64,000 nt of DNA from Herminiimonas sp. (GTDB lineage: Bacteria; Pseudomonadota; Gammaproteobacteria; Burkholderiales; Burkholderiaceae_D): the NCBI GenBank assembly GCA_028292265.1, contig JAQGMR010000001.1:102275-166274 (forward strand), written 5' to 3'. A model generated the notes under the pieces. The model made no database searches. It had not been told where the DNA came from and was given only the letters and a program-made list of their open reading frames with translations. Positions 17,933 through 24,987 of the stretch are shown here, one piece after another (the stretch's first letter is position 1; each line of letters begins with the position of its first letter). Both the position numbers and the translations under genes were made by a program.

Positions 17933-19843
17933 ATGGAACACGCTGTAATTGCCATGTTTGACGATTTCGCACAGGCGCAGCGAGCAAAGGATGAATTGCT
18001 CAAGGCTGGGTTTCAGGCGAACGATGTGCAGATGTCCCCTTCGGACGAAACCGAAGAGTCACGCCGCTCCGCCCTGGGAGGGAAACGCGATTCCGACGGA
18101 AGCGAAGATAGCGGGTGGAGTATCGGCAGTTTTTTCAAATCCCTGTTTGGTTCGGATGATGACGCGCACCGGGAACATTCCGATACGTATTCCGAAGCGT
18201 TACGCCGCGGAAGCTTCATGGTTAGCGTGGACGCGAATAGCGAGGAGATGCAGGAGCGGGCCAGCGCAGTATTGCTGAACTGCGATCCGGTGGATATCGA
18301 GGGCCGTTCGCAGGCATGGCGCAGCCAGGGATGGAGTGGCTACGACAGCAACGCCCCGCTCTACACGCAGGACGATATATCACGTGAGCGTCAGAGCTAT
18401 TCCACCACCAGTGGGGCTGCAGGCTTTGATACCCACAGGACCAGTGCGTCATCCGGAATGGGAAGTGGCGCGGATAGTGGCATGGCGACTGCCGGCGGCC
18501 TTGACAATGGCGTAAGCCGCGGGGTAACCGGAACGGCAAACGATACCGGCGTCGACAGCAGCGTTGGCAGCGGAATGGTCGGCGCACACGGCCTGGGCAG
18601 CAGCCTCGCTGGCAGCGACATGGCAGGCACGTCCGGGATCGAACGCGGCACCGAGACCGGAACGACCGGGGGGCGGGATCTGGGCAGCAGCCTTACCGGC
18701 AGCGGCTCCGACATGGCCGGCACATCGGGAATCGGTTCTGATACCGGAATGACCGGTACGCAACGTCAGGGCAGCAGCCTCACCGGCAGCGGCTCGGACA
18801 TGGCAGGCACATCGGGAATCGGTAGCGGTTCCGGAATGCGTGGCACGCATGGAATGGATAGCAGCCTCACCGCCGGCGAGTCGGACATGACCGGCACATC
18901 CGGGATCGGTAGCGGTTCTGATACCGGAATAACTGGCACGCACGGACTGGGCAGCAGCCTTGCTGGCAGCCGCTCTGACACGACAGGCAGCTCTGGAATC
19001 GGGAGCGGCACAGACACTCGTCTGCCTGGCACACCGGACGAGGATAGCAGCATGGGCCGCAGCGACACGGGCATGATGGGCACATCCGCAACTGGAACCG
19101 GAATCGGCAGCGGCATTGGTAGCGGAATAGGGAGCGGTACCGATACCGGCATAGCCGGAAGACGCGACCTCGAGACCGGCACACCTGGCAATATGCAGGA
19201 TCAAACCCGCATGCCCGTCGTGGAAGAAGCGCTGAACGTGGGCAAGCGTGCCGTTTCAGGCGGAGGCGTGCGGGTATTCAGGCGCGTCACGGAACGGCCG
19301 GTTGAAGAGAGCGTCAACTTGCGTCAAGAGCAGGTGCATGTCGAACGCCATCCCGTTGACCGTCCTGTTGGCGAAGTCGGCGCAGACGCGTTCAAGGAAC
19401 AGAGCTTCGAGCTTCGCGAGACGACGGAAGAGCCTGTTGTAAGCAAGGTGGCCCGCGTCGTCGAAGAGGTTGAGGTCGGTAAAGAAGTCACGTCGCGTGA
19501 TGAAACCGTGCGCGATACGGTCCGCCGTGCCGACGTCGAAGTTGAAAACCTCGGCGCAGAGAACCTGCGACAAGATACTGCGGCCAGCGGCATGTCAACC
19601 GACGATTCGGCGTATCGCAGCCACTGGCAAAACTCCTTCGCAAGTTCTGGCGGCCGTTATGAAGATTACGCTCCTGCCTATCAATACGGTTCGACCCTGG
19701 CTGCCGACGAACGCTATCGCGGACATCAATGGAACGACATAGAACCTCACGTCCGCACTGACTGGGAGTCACGCAACAGTGGAAGCACCTGGGAGCGTGC
19801 GAAGGAAGCTGTTCGCTACGGCTGGGAGAAAATGACGCACTAA
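17933..19843 (+). CDS. Repeat-rich general-stress protein with DUF2382 domain
   Basis: A 636-residue protein whose ATG follows the strong site AAAAGGAGA. Residues 1-~115 resemble the general-stress-protein 17M fold ('HAVIAMFDDFAQAQRAKDEL'). Residues ~120-410 are low-complexity Gly/Ser/Thr/Met, including six tandem units of 29-31 residues keyed by GSSL-x-GS-x-SDMAGTSGIGSG. Residues ~425-550 form a DUF2382 domain ('PVVEEALNVGKRAVSGGGVR', 'RVVEEVEVGKEV'). The end is Tyr/Trp-rich ('YRGHQWNDIEPHVRTDWE') and resembles stress proteins annotated with YsnF/AvaK. Probably a soluble desiccation/osmotic-stress protein; function is not established. The repeat DNA is similar between copies, so copy number may vary between strains. 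Confidence 0.8.
   Translation: MEHAVIAMFDDFAQAQRAKDELLKAGFQANDVQMSPSDETEESRRSALGGKRDSDGSEDSGWSIGSFFKSLFGSDDDAHREHSDTYSEALRRGSFMVSVDANSEEMQERASAVLLNCDPVDIEGRSQAWRSQGWSGYDSNAPLYTQDDISRERQSYSTTSGAAGFDTHRTSASSGMGSGADSGMATAGGLDNGVSRGVTGTANDTGVDSSVGSGMVGAHGLGSSLAGSDMAGTSGIERGTETGTTGGRDLGSSLTGSGSDMAGTSGIGSDTGMTGTQRQGSSLTGSGSDMAGTSGIGSGSGMRGTHGMDSSLTAGESDMTGTSGIGSGSDTGITGTHGLGSSLAGSRSDTTGSSGIGSGTDTRLPGTPDEDSSMGRSDTGMMGTSATGTGIGSGIGSGIGSGTDTGIAGRRDLETGTPGNMQDQTRMPVVEEALNVGKRAVSGGGVRVFRRVTERPVEESVNLRQEQVHVERHPVDRPVGEVGADAFKEQSFELRETTEEPVVSKVARVVEEVEVGKEVTSRDETVRDTVRRADVEVENLGAENLRQDTAASGMSTDDSAYRSHWQNSFASSGGRYEDYAPAYQYGSTLAADERYRGHQWNDIEPHVRTDWESRNSGSTWERAKEAVRYGWEKMTH
18594..19130 (+). repeat. In-frame tandem repeat array, 87-93-bp units
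   Basis: Equivalent positions of the units begin at 18594, 18681, 18768, 18855, 18948 and 19041, giving periods of 87, 87, 87, 93 and 93 bp. All are multiples of three and keep the reading frame. Each unit encodes a variant of GSSLTGSGSDMAGTSGIGSG followed by a short variable spacer containing TG and GTH/GTQ. The last unit degenerates into GIGSGIGSGIGSG. Confidence 0.85.
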
Positions 19844-19872
19844 CGTTCCTGCTGTCTGCCACTTTTGGCAAT

Positions 19873-19910
19873 GCATCCGGCGATCTTGTGGCGCCGGATG
19901 CTTTCCTGTT
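19873..19910 (+). terminator. Rho-independent terminator behind the stress operon
   Basis: Perfect 10-bp stem GCATCCGGCG (19873-19882) / CGCCGGATGC (19892-19901) with a nine-base loop and a T-rich tail TTTCCTGTTTA. It lies 30 bp behind the repeat-rich stress gene. Confidence 0.8.
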
Positions 19911-19922
19911 TATAATTGCGTC

Positions 19923-20309
19923 ATGATCAAATCTACGCTCAATCAAGACGGCACGGCGCGACTTTCCATTGGTACAGAAGAAGTCGTCCTTACACCGAGG
20001 GAACTGGAGCGGCAGATCGCCGAACTTGCATCCATTCGCGCCCGAATGCTGGACTCGGTACCTTCCGAGGCGCCCTACATTGAGAATGTGGTTCAGCAAC
20101 CCATTTATGCGCTCCGCACAGATCGGGTGACCTGCGCCTCCCTGCTGTCACTAAGACACCCAGGTTTCGGCTGGATCCACTTTGAACTGGCCGCCAAGGA
20201 TGCGCTTGTAATGCGACGGATGTGGACCGAGATTGTTTCCAAACTCGACCTCGAACCGGCCGTTGGAAGCTACGACGGACCGGAGCGGCGCACCTCAAAA
20301 CCGCATTAA
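19923..20309 (+). CDS. Conserved-type hypothetical protein, 128 aa
   Basis: I do not recognise this 128-residue soluble protein. It begins MIKSTLNQDGTARLSIGTEE, has a helical segment 'LTPRELERQIAELASIRARM', then a mixed region with 'HPGFGWIHFELAAKDALVMRRMWTEI', and ends with the charged DGPERRTSKPH. Codon use and third-position GC match its neighbours, supporting a real gene. There is no Shine-Dalgarno sequence; a TATAAT hexamer at 19911-19916 is only six bases before the ATG, so a leaderless transcript starting at or near the ATG is possible. It sits directly after the terminator of the stress-protein gene. Confidence 0.65.
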   Translation: MIKSTLNQDGTARLSIGTEEVVLTPRELERQIAELASIRARMLDSVPSEAPYIENVVQQPIYALRTDRVTCASLLSLRHPGFGWIHFELAAKDALVMRRMWTEIVSKLDLEPAVGSYDGPERRTSKPH

Positions 20310-20481
20310 GGACGACTGCCTCGCAGTGCCGTCACGCCCGCGCCTCTAGAAGATTGACGGCCGGAATTTCACTCCGCGGGACCGACGCTGACCTTCGGCA
20401 TTGTAAAAAGGCCGGTGCTTAGGCTGAACAGCCAGTCCGACCGTCCGGCTGTCTCGCGGTCCCGCCGCCTGGCCGGGCGGC

Positions 20482-20640
20482 TCAGTGCCATCGCAGAAAA
20501 TGCGTGCTTCCAAAAAGTCCGATGATCCCCACCGCGATGAGGTAGAACGCGACGATGTAATTCAGCATGCGCGGTACCAGCAAGATAAGGATGCCGGCAA
20601 TCAGAGAGACGATCGGTACAAGGCTGATGTGAATGTTCAT
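20482..20640 (-). CDS. DUF3096 small membrane protein
   Basis: A 52-residue protein of the DUF3096 type: 'MNIHISLVPIVSLIAG', then 'ILILLVPRMLNYIVAFYL', then 'IAVGIIGLFGSTHFLRWH', i.e. two hydrophobic helices around a PRMLNYIVA turn. The family is widespread in proteobacteria and uncharacterised. A clear stop and ATG bound it, and a GCCGCC/GGCGGC hairpin (20464-20481) lies immediately behind the stop. It shares strand with the downstream-numbered ModA-like gene 37 bp away and could be cotranscribed with it. The call rests on the characteristic sequence, which is distinctive despite the short length. Confidence 0.8.
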   Translation of the reverse strand: MNIHISLVPIVSLIAGILILLVPRMLNYIVAFYLIAVGIIGLFGSTHFLRWH

Positions 20641-20676
20641 TGATGTGCCTTCAAGTGGTGTGCAGCCGGAATTGCC

Positions 20677-21480
20677 TTAGCCCGGGTTCATGCCCTTCGC
20701 CTTGATCACCGCGGCGGCGGCCGGAGTCGCCAGGAAGGTGATAAACGCTTTGGCGGCTTCCGATTCCTTGCTATCGGCAGCGACGGCTGCAGTAAAAACT
20801 ACTTCCTGCTGTACCTCGGCGGGCAACGAGCCGACTACGTCCAGACCAGGGGCCGTCAGCACATTGACAAGAAACACGCCGAGTTCGGCCTCACCGTTGG
20901 CGACCGCCTGAACGATCTGTGCCGGCGTGGCCTGTGCCTTGGTCTTCGCTTTCATCGCCTCGCTGATGCCAAGAGTTTCGAACACGCGCAACACCTGGGT
21001 GCCGGCGGCGCTGGCCGGTATGGTGGCGATGGACTGCGCTCTGAGCAGCGACTGCTTCAAGGCGTCGGGCGTGCCAATGTCGGGCTTGGGCGCGCCAGCG
21101 CGGACTGCAACGCCCAGCCCGACCCGAGCAATGTTGGTAGTTGGCCCAGCTGCGAATCGGGCACGAGAGCCGGCGTCCTTCATTACATCAACCGGAACGA
21201 TACCGAGGTCAAAGGGGCCGCCAGTCGTAGCCAGCTTGATCAGTTCGGGGGTGGTGCCGAAGCGAAAAATTAGTTTATGCCCGGAGGCGCTTTCGAAGGG
21301 TGCGGCGAGGTCTTTCATTGGAGCCGCTATTGCGCCACCCGCCAGCACCTGGAGTTCCGCAGCCAGCGCGCTGGCGATGGGGAAGAAAGCAAGCACAAGA
21401 CATAGCATTGTGGCGGCCGCAGGCGGGATGCGCTGGCGGGTCGCATTACACTTGAATCCTCCAAATCTTCCTCTTGGCAT
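20677..21480 (-). CDS. ModA-like periplasmic substrate-binding protein
   Basis: A 267-residue extracellular solute-binding protein (type 2 fold, SBP_bac_11 class). The chosen ATG at 21480 gives a basic N terminus and a signal peptide ('[20 protein letters not shown]'); a longer frame to 21624 would run through a terminator hairpin. The mature part opens with '[26 protein letters not shown]', split as [17 protein letters not shown], as in ModA-like proteins, and ends with '[22 protein letters not shown]'. No ABC permease or ATPase is adjacent, so it is an orphan receptor; ligand may be molybdate, another anion, or an organic compound. Confidence 0.8.
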   Translation of the reverse strand: MPRGRFGGFKCNATRQRIPPAAATMLCLVLAFFPIASALAAELQVLAGGAIAAPMKDLAAPFESASGHKLIFRFGTTPELIKLATTGGPFDLGIVPVDVMKDAGSRARFAAGPTTNIARVGLGVAVRAGAPKPDIGTPDALKQSLLRAQSIATIPASAAGTQVLRVFETLGISEAMKAKTKAQATPAQIVQAVANGEAELGVFLVNVLTAPGLDVVGSLPAEVQQEVVFTAAVAADSKESEAAKAFITFLATPAAAAVIKAKGMNPG

Positions 21481-21567
21481 AGTGCCTCCCCGGTTTGCAC
21501 CATGGAACAATACGCCGAAATGCACGGGACCTGCAATCTGACTGGAACGGAAAACCAGCCTCCAATG

Positions 21568-21601
21568 AAAAACCCCCTCTAAACGGATTGTCGAGAGGGG
21601 G
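21568..21601 (-). terminator. Rho-independent terminator of the YXWGXW-protein gene
   Basis: On the minus strand a perfect 8-bp stem CCCCCTCT / AGAGGGGG (arms at 21594-21601 and 21573-21580, 13-base loop) is followed directly by TTTTT (21572-21568). It lies about 95 bp behind the stop of the gene at 21695-22096 and before the start of the ModA-like gene. Confidence 0.85.
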
Positions 21602-21694
21602 CTGGACACTACGGTAACGGTCAATTCTCTACACGATGATCCAGAGCGCCTTCGGCGAGCGGTCTCCCGTGTAGCTCAATTCCGTCGAAACGAC

Positions 21695-22096
21695 TTACCT
21701 GCGATACGGATTGTTCGGAGCGCTGTCCACGCGGTTCGGCACGCCGTCGCCGTCGCGATCGCCACGGGGGCCATTTGCAGCCGGGGCGTTCCGCTGCCAT
21801 CCACCCCTGTTCAGGCGCCAACCGTTGTTCGTCTGCTGCCACTCGGGATGTTGGTAGCGTTGGCCGACACGTACCCGTTCCCAATGACCCGCAGTCCACT
21901 TGTGCTTATTGCCGCTGACATTCCAGTAGCCGGGGGCCCATTCGTATCCTCGACGCGGAGCAGGTACGACTTCTTGACGTGGGGGTGGGGGCGCGTTGCG
22001 GACAATAACGCTATAGCTTTGCGCCATTGCTTGCGCCGGCAGGAAGGCAGCCGTGCTGATCAGTATTGCGGCAGCGCCGCATAGAATTCGTTTCAT
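21695..22096 (-). CDS. YXWGXW-repeat exported protein
   Basis: A 133-residue secreted protein: signal peptide 'MKRILCGAAAILISTAAFLP' with cleavage near AQAMAQ, then Pro-rich segment 'NAPPPPRQEVVPAPRRGYEW', two Tyr/Trp-Gly motifs (GYEWAPGYW, HKWTAGHWERVR) of the YXWGXW family, and a C-terminal calcium-binding-like DRDGDGVPNRVDSAPNNP motif as in thrombospondin type 3/EF-hand-like loops. The family is periplasmic or surface-exposed and of unknown function. It is monocistronic, with its own terminator and a structured leader region. Confidence 0.85.
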   Translation of the reverse strand: MKRILCGAAAILISTAAFLPAQAMAQSYSVIVRNAPPPPRQEVVPAPRRGYEWAPGYWNVSGNKHKWTAGHWERVRVGQRYQHPEWQQTNNGWRLNRGGWQRNAPAANGPRGDRDGDGVPNRVDSAPNNPYRR

Positions 22097-22439
22097 ATTT
22101 TCTCCAGTTTGGTTTGATGTCGCCCACTTGTTAAGTCCTCCTGCGAGGACAGACGGGCGACTCGCCTATCTGCAAGATATACGGCTAGTACCGGTTGTTC
22201 CGTGCGCCAGGGCACATTGCGACCCATGCGACCTGGAATATCAATTGCTTCCCGCTATCGCTTTGAGAAACATGCCAAAGCGGACCGGATTCGCCGTTCA
22301 CCGTTGATGCCGTCCGGACGAAGGCGATATCTTCCGTTGAAAAAAATACCGGTCGGTCGCACAAAACCGCTCGCCTTCCGTTGCCGCAACATGGCATTGA
22401 CACGGTTGTGGTGGTTGGGACCGGCTTTAACGTTGATAT
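22097..22439. other. Divergent intergenic region with a two-tier inverted repeat
   Basis: This region lies between the YXWGXW gene and the SGNH hydrolase. Outer arms GTCGCCC (22119-22125) / GGGCGAC (22155-22161) enclose inner arms GTCCTC (22135-22140) / GAGGAC (22145-22150). In minus-strand transcripts this would fold in the 5' leader of the YXWGXW gene, 23 bases or more before the ATG. No coding region is convincing in the rest. Confidence 0.5.
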
Positions 22440-23156
22440 ATGAAGACCTCGCGCAGAACGTTTCTGATCCAATCGGTCGGTTTGCTTGCCATGTCCCCTG
22501 CTCTTGCCGCAGCCATGCCGCATGTCGTCCTTCTTGGCGACTCCATATTTGATAACGGCAGCTATACAGCGGGTGGCCCGGACGTCATTGCGCAGGTTCG
22601 AAGGCACCTCCCGGTTAACTGGAAGGCAAGCCTGCTTGCTGTCGATGGCGCCACCACGCGGAACGTCGACGCCCAGTTGACGCACCTGCCAGCAGACGCC
22701 AGTCATATGGTATTGAGCATCGGCGGCAACGATGCGCTCGGTTCACAGCCTATTCTGCGTGCCTCGGTACGGTCCACTGGAGAAGCCCTGACCCTGCTCG
22801 CTGGCGCCGCAGCGCAATTCGAGAAGCGATATCGGGAGGCCGTCGCGGGTTGCATGAAGCACGGATTGCCGCTGGCGATATGCACCGTCTATAACGGCAA
22901 TTTCACGGACAGGGAATATCAATTGCAGGTCACAACCGCGCTCACCGTATTCAATGACGCGATCATTCGAGTCGCGCTTGAAAACGCACTATCGGTAATC
23001 GACCTGAGACAAGTTTGCAACAGACCAGAGGACTATACGAATCCGATCGAGCCCTCAAGTATTGGCGGCGCCAAGATTGCGAAGGCGATCGTGCAAACGG
23101 TGTCCGAGCCGGTGGCGCGAAGACGCGGAGCCCATGTGACGGGGTGGGTGCCGTAA
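22440..23156 (+). CDS. Exported SGNH/GDSL-type hydrolase
   Basis: A 238-residue esterase-like protein with a twin-arginine-type leader (MKTSRRTFLIQSVGLLAMSP). Block I is 'VVLLGDSIFDNG' with S35 as nucleophile, and block III is GGND at residues 95-98. The C-terminal block reads 'DYTNPIEPSSIGGAKIA', the usual form in one bacterial SGNH subgroup where the classical DxxH is replaced, so the catalytic His is not obvious. Substrate (lipid, acetylated sugar or other ester) is unknown. It stands alone, with a long non-coding gap behind it. Confidence 0.85.
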   Translation: MKTSRRTFLIQSVGLLAMSPALAAAMPHVVLLGDSIFDNGSYTAGGPDVIAQVRRHLPVNWKASLLAVDGATTRNVDAQLTHLPADASHMVLSIGGNDALGSQPILRASVRSTGEALTLLAGAAAQFEKRYREAVAGCMKHGLPLAICTVYNGNFTDREYQLQVTTALTVFNDAIIRVALENALSVIDLRQVCNRPEDYTNPIEPSSIGGAKIAKAIVQTVSEPVARRRGAHVTGWVP

Positions 23157-23655
23157 AGGGACGCAGCATTCCGGCCCCTGTGACACGGTCGGTTCCGTAA
23201 TTGGCGCAGCATTCCTGGGCGCCCACCCGGCGACCTGTAGCCGGAATGGTGGACGTCATGCATGGTACCGCGGGCCGACGCCATAATCGGCTCCTGGACT
23301 CTGCGGCCGAGCGTACCGCCGGGAGGGCCCGGATTTGGGTTCGCCATGCCCTGTCGCCTCGCCCGTTCTGGTATCCTTCCGCGCACTGTCGTGCGAAATT
23401 GGAAGTGACTTGCGGAGGTCCAGATGATGCAAAAGTACGCCGCTTGTTTGTCTGCGCAGAATGCGCTTCGCGCCGGATACGCATGAAACAAGGTTGAATT
23501 GAACCAAACCAGCAACACCAGCTCTTTTCCTCGTGCTGCGCAGCCGGTGCAACTGCCGTAGCTACTGTAGGTGAGTGGGTCGGTCACTCGGTCGCTCCGT
23601 AACGAATTACAGAAATTTCCGGTGCTACCGGCCCGGATGAACGGATGGATAAAAA
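23157..23655. other. 499-bp intergenic region with a short direct repeat
   Basis: No gene is supported. A direct repeat occurs at its start: CCGTAAAGGGACGCAGCATT (23151-23170) and CCGTAATTGGCGCAGCATTC (23195-23214), the first copy overlapping the stop codon of the hydrolase gene. The rest holds spurious frames only. No riboswitch consensus for glycine or tetrahydrofolate was recognised in front of the next gene. Confidence 0.4.
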
Positions 23656-24819
23656 ATGAAATGTGCATTGGTAGGATCCCGTTACTTTGGCGCCTCGGTG
23701 TTCGAGGCGCTGCGCAAGGAAGAAGGCATTGAATTCACAGGCGTGGTCGCTCCCGCGGAGGATGATCGGCTGGCCAAGGCCGCGCTCGCGGCAGGCATTC
23801 CGCTGCACGTGCTGAAAAACCCGAAGCTTGTGCCGGGTGAGGCGATTGCAGAGGGTACTGATCTCATCCTCGCTGCGCATACGCATGCGCGGGTGAGTGA
23901 CGAAGCGCTTTCACGCTCACGCCTTGGCGGCATCGGTTATCACCCGTCACTGTTGCCAAGACACCGCGGCATCGCCGCGGTCGAGTGGACGATCATGGAA
24001 GGTGATCCCATCGCTGGCGGCTCGATATATCACCTGGCTGACGGCTGGGACGCGGGCGCCATCGCGGCGCAGGATTGGTGTTTCGTCGAAAAAGGAGAAT
24101 CGGCGCGGGAATTATGGGAACGCGCCTTGGCGCCGATGGGCCTGACGCTCTTGAAAAGGGTAATCCATCACGCCATTGAACACCACGCGCTTCCTGCCAT
24201 GGCGCAAGACGTGCGCTTCGCCACCAAGGCGCCGATGATCCGCAGGTCGGTGGTACTGACTGAAGAAGTCACCTCGAACACCACCTCGCTGGTGGTCAAC
24301 ATTGTAGGCACCGACCGGCATGGCATCGTGAGCTCCCTCGCCGACCGTGCACAACGTTACGGCGCCAACTGGGCCGCTAGCCGCATGACGAGGCTGGCTG
24401 GAGAATTTGCCGGCATGGTTCACTTTGAGGTGCCACGGGAGAACGCCGATGCGCTAACCAATGCGCTGCGTGGACTTGAATCCAGCGGCTTGCAGGTGCT
24501 GGTTTCCCAGAGCGATGGCGCGAAAATTCCGGACTCGATAAAGAGTGTTGAGCTCGAACTGGTTGGTGATGACCGTGTTGGAATCGTCAGTAGCTTGACG
24601 AGGATATTGGCTGAACGCGGCGTCAGCATTGAAAGCATCCATACCGACATCGTTCGCAGCGGCGTGTCGGGGAAGCAAACGTTCAAGATCGGCGCGCACT
24701 TGCTGATTCCTGCCAAGTTGTCGGTCGATGAATTGCGACTGGAACTTGGTACGCTGGCTCACGAAATGATGCTCGACATCGGCCTGGATGCGAAGTCAGC
24801 GCCTGGCTCTTCGAGTTGA
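23656..24819 (+). CDS. Formyl-THF-hydrolase-like domain fused to two ACT domains
   Basis: A 387-residue two-part protein. Residues 1-~200 form a formyltransferase fold with GYHPSLLPRHRG (H96) and 'LADGWDAGAI' (D132). This block resembles the hydrolase domain of 10-formyltetrahydrofolate dehydrogenase (IIYHPSLLPRHRG) more than Fmt or PurN, including loss of the usual catalytic Asn (Gly94 here). Residues ~212-285 and ~297-380 are two ACT domains ('VVNIVGTDRHGIVSSLADRA' and 'LELVGDDRVGIVSSLTRILA') in a GcvR-like tandem. PurU carries one ACT domain at its N terminus; here two follow the enzyme. An amino-acid-controlled 10-formyl-THF hydrolase is the inferred function. The next gene is an aminotransferase on the same strand. 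Confidence 0.8.
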   Translation: MKCALVGSRYFGASVFEALRKEEGIEFTGVVAPAEDDRLAKAALAAGIPLHVLKNPKLVPGEAIAEGTDLILAAHTHARVSDEALSRSRLGGIGYHPSLLPRHRGIAAVEWTIMEGDPIAGGSIYHLADGWDAGAIAAQDWCFVEKGESARELWERALAPMGLTLLKRVIHHAIEHHALPAMAQDVRFATKAPMIRRSVVLTEEVTSNTTSLVVNIVGTDRHGIVSSLADRAQRYGANWAASRMTRLAGEFAGMVHFEVPRENADALTNALRGLESSGLQVLVSQSDGAKIPDSIKSVELELVGDDRVGIVSSLTRILAERGVSIESIHTDIVRSGVSGKQTFKIGAHLLIPAKLSVDELRLELGTLAHEMMLDIGLDAKSAPGSSS

Positions 24820-24930
24820 TCCGGACTCGACCGGAGCGGATTGCCGTTGTGGCGTTAGGTGGGCATCCTGATTGGTGCTTTCGCTGAGGCGGCGAAACCA
24901 GGCGTCCGCGGCATTCTTACCCATTCTTGA

Positions 24931-24955
24931 CGTGGCCAGGCCAGCCCTGGCCACG
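24931..24955 (+). terminator. Strong hairpin behind the formyl-hydrolase/ACT gene
   Basis: Perfect 10-bp stem CGTGGCCAGG (24931-24940) / CCTGGCCACG (24946-24955) with a five-base loop, followed by TGAAATTTTGATTCATCC and a T-run at 24973. It lies 33 bp before the start of the aminotransferase gene, so it may terminate or attenuate transcription between the two genes. Confidence 0.6.
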
Positions 24956-24987
24956 TGAAATTTTGATTCATCCTTTTTGGAGCCAAC

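Noticed and set aside
18594..19130. CRISPR array
   Set aside because: The repeats are in-frame coding units of 87-93 bp with similar sequence throughout and no unique spacers; no cas gene is present.
23033..23668. Minus-strand open frame of 211 codons in the gap before the formyl-hydrolase/ACT gene
   Set aside because: No ribosome-binding site or recognisable domain, rich in Arg/Pro/Ser as expected for a shadow frame in GC-rich DNA, and it overlaps the SGNH gene end.
23656..24819. Methionyl-tRNA formyltransferase (fmt)
   Set aside because: The catalytic Asn is replaced, the C-terminal tRNA-binding domain is missing and two ACT domains follow; no def gene is adjacent.
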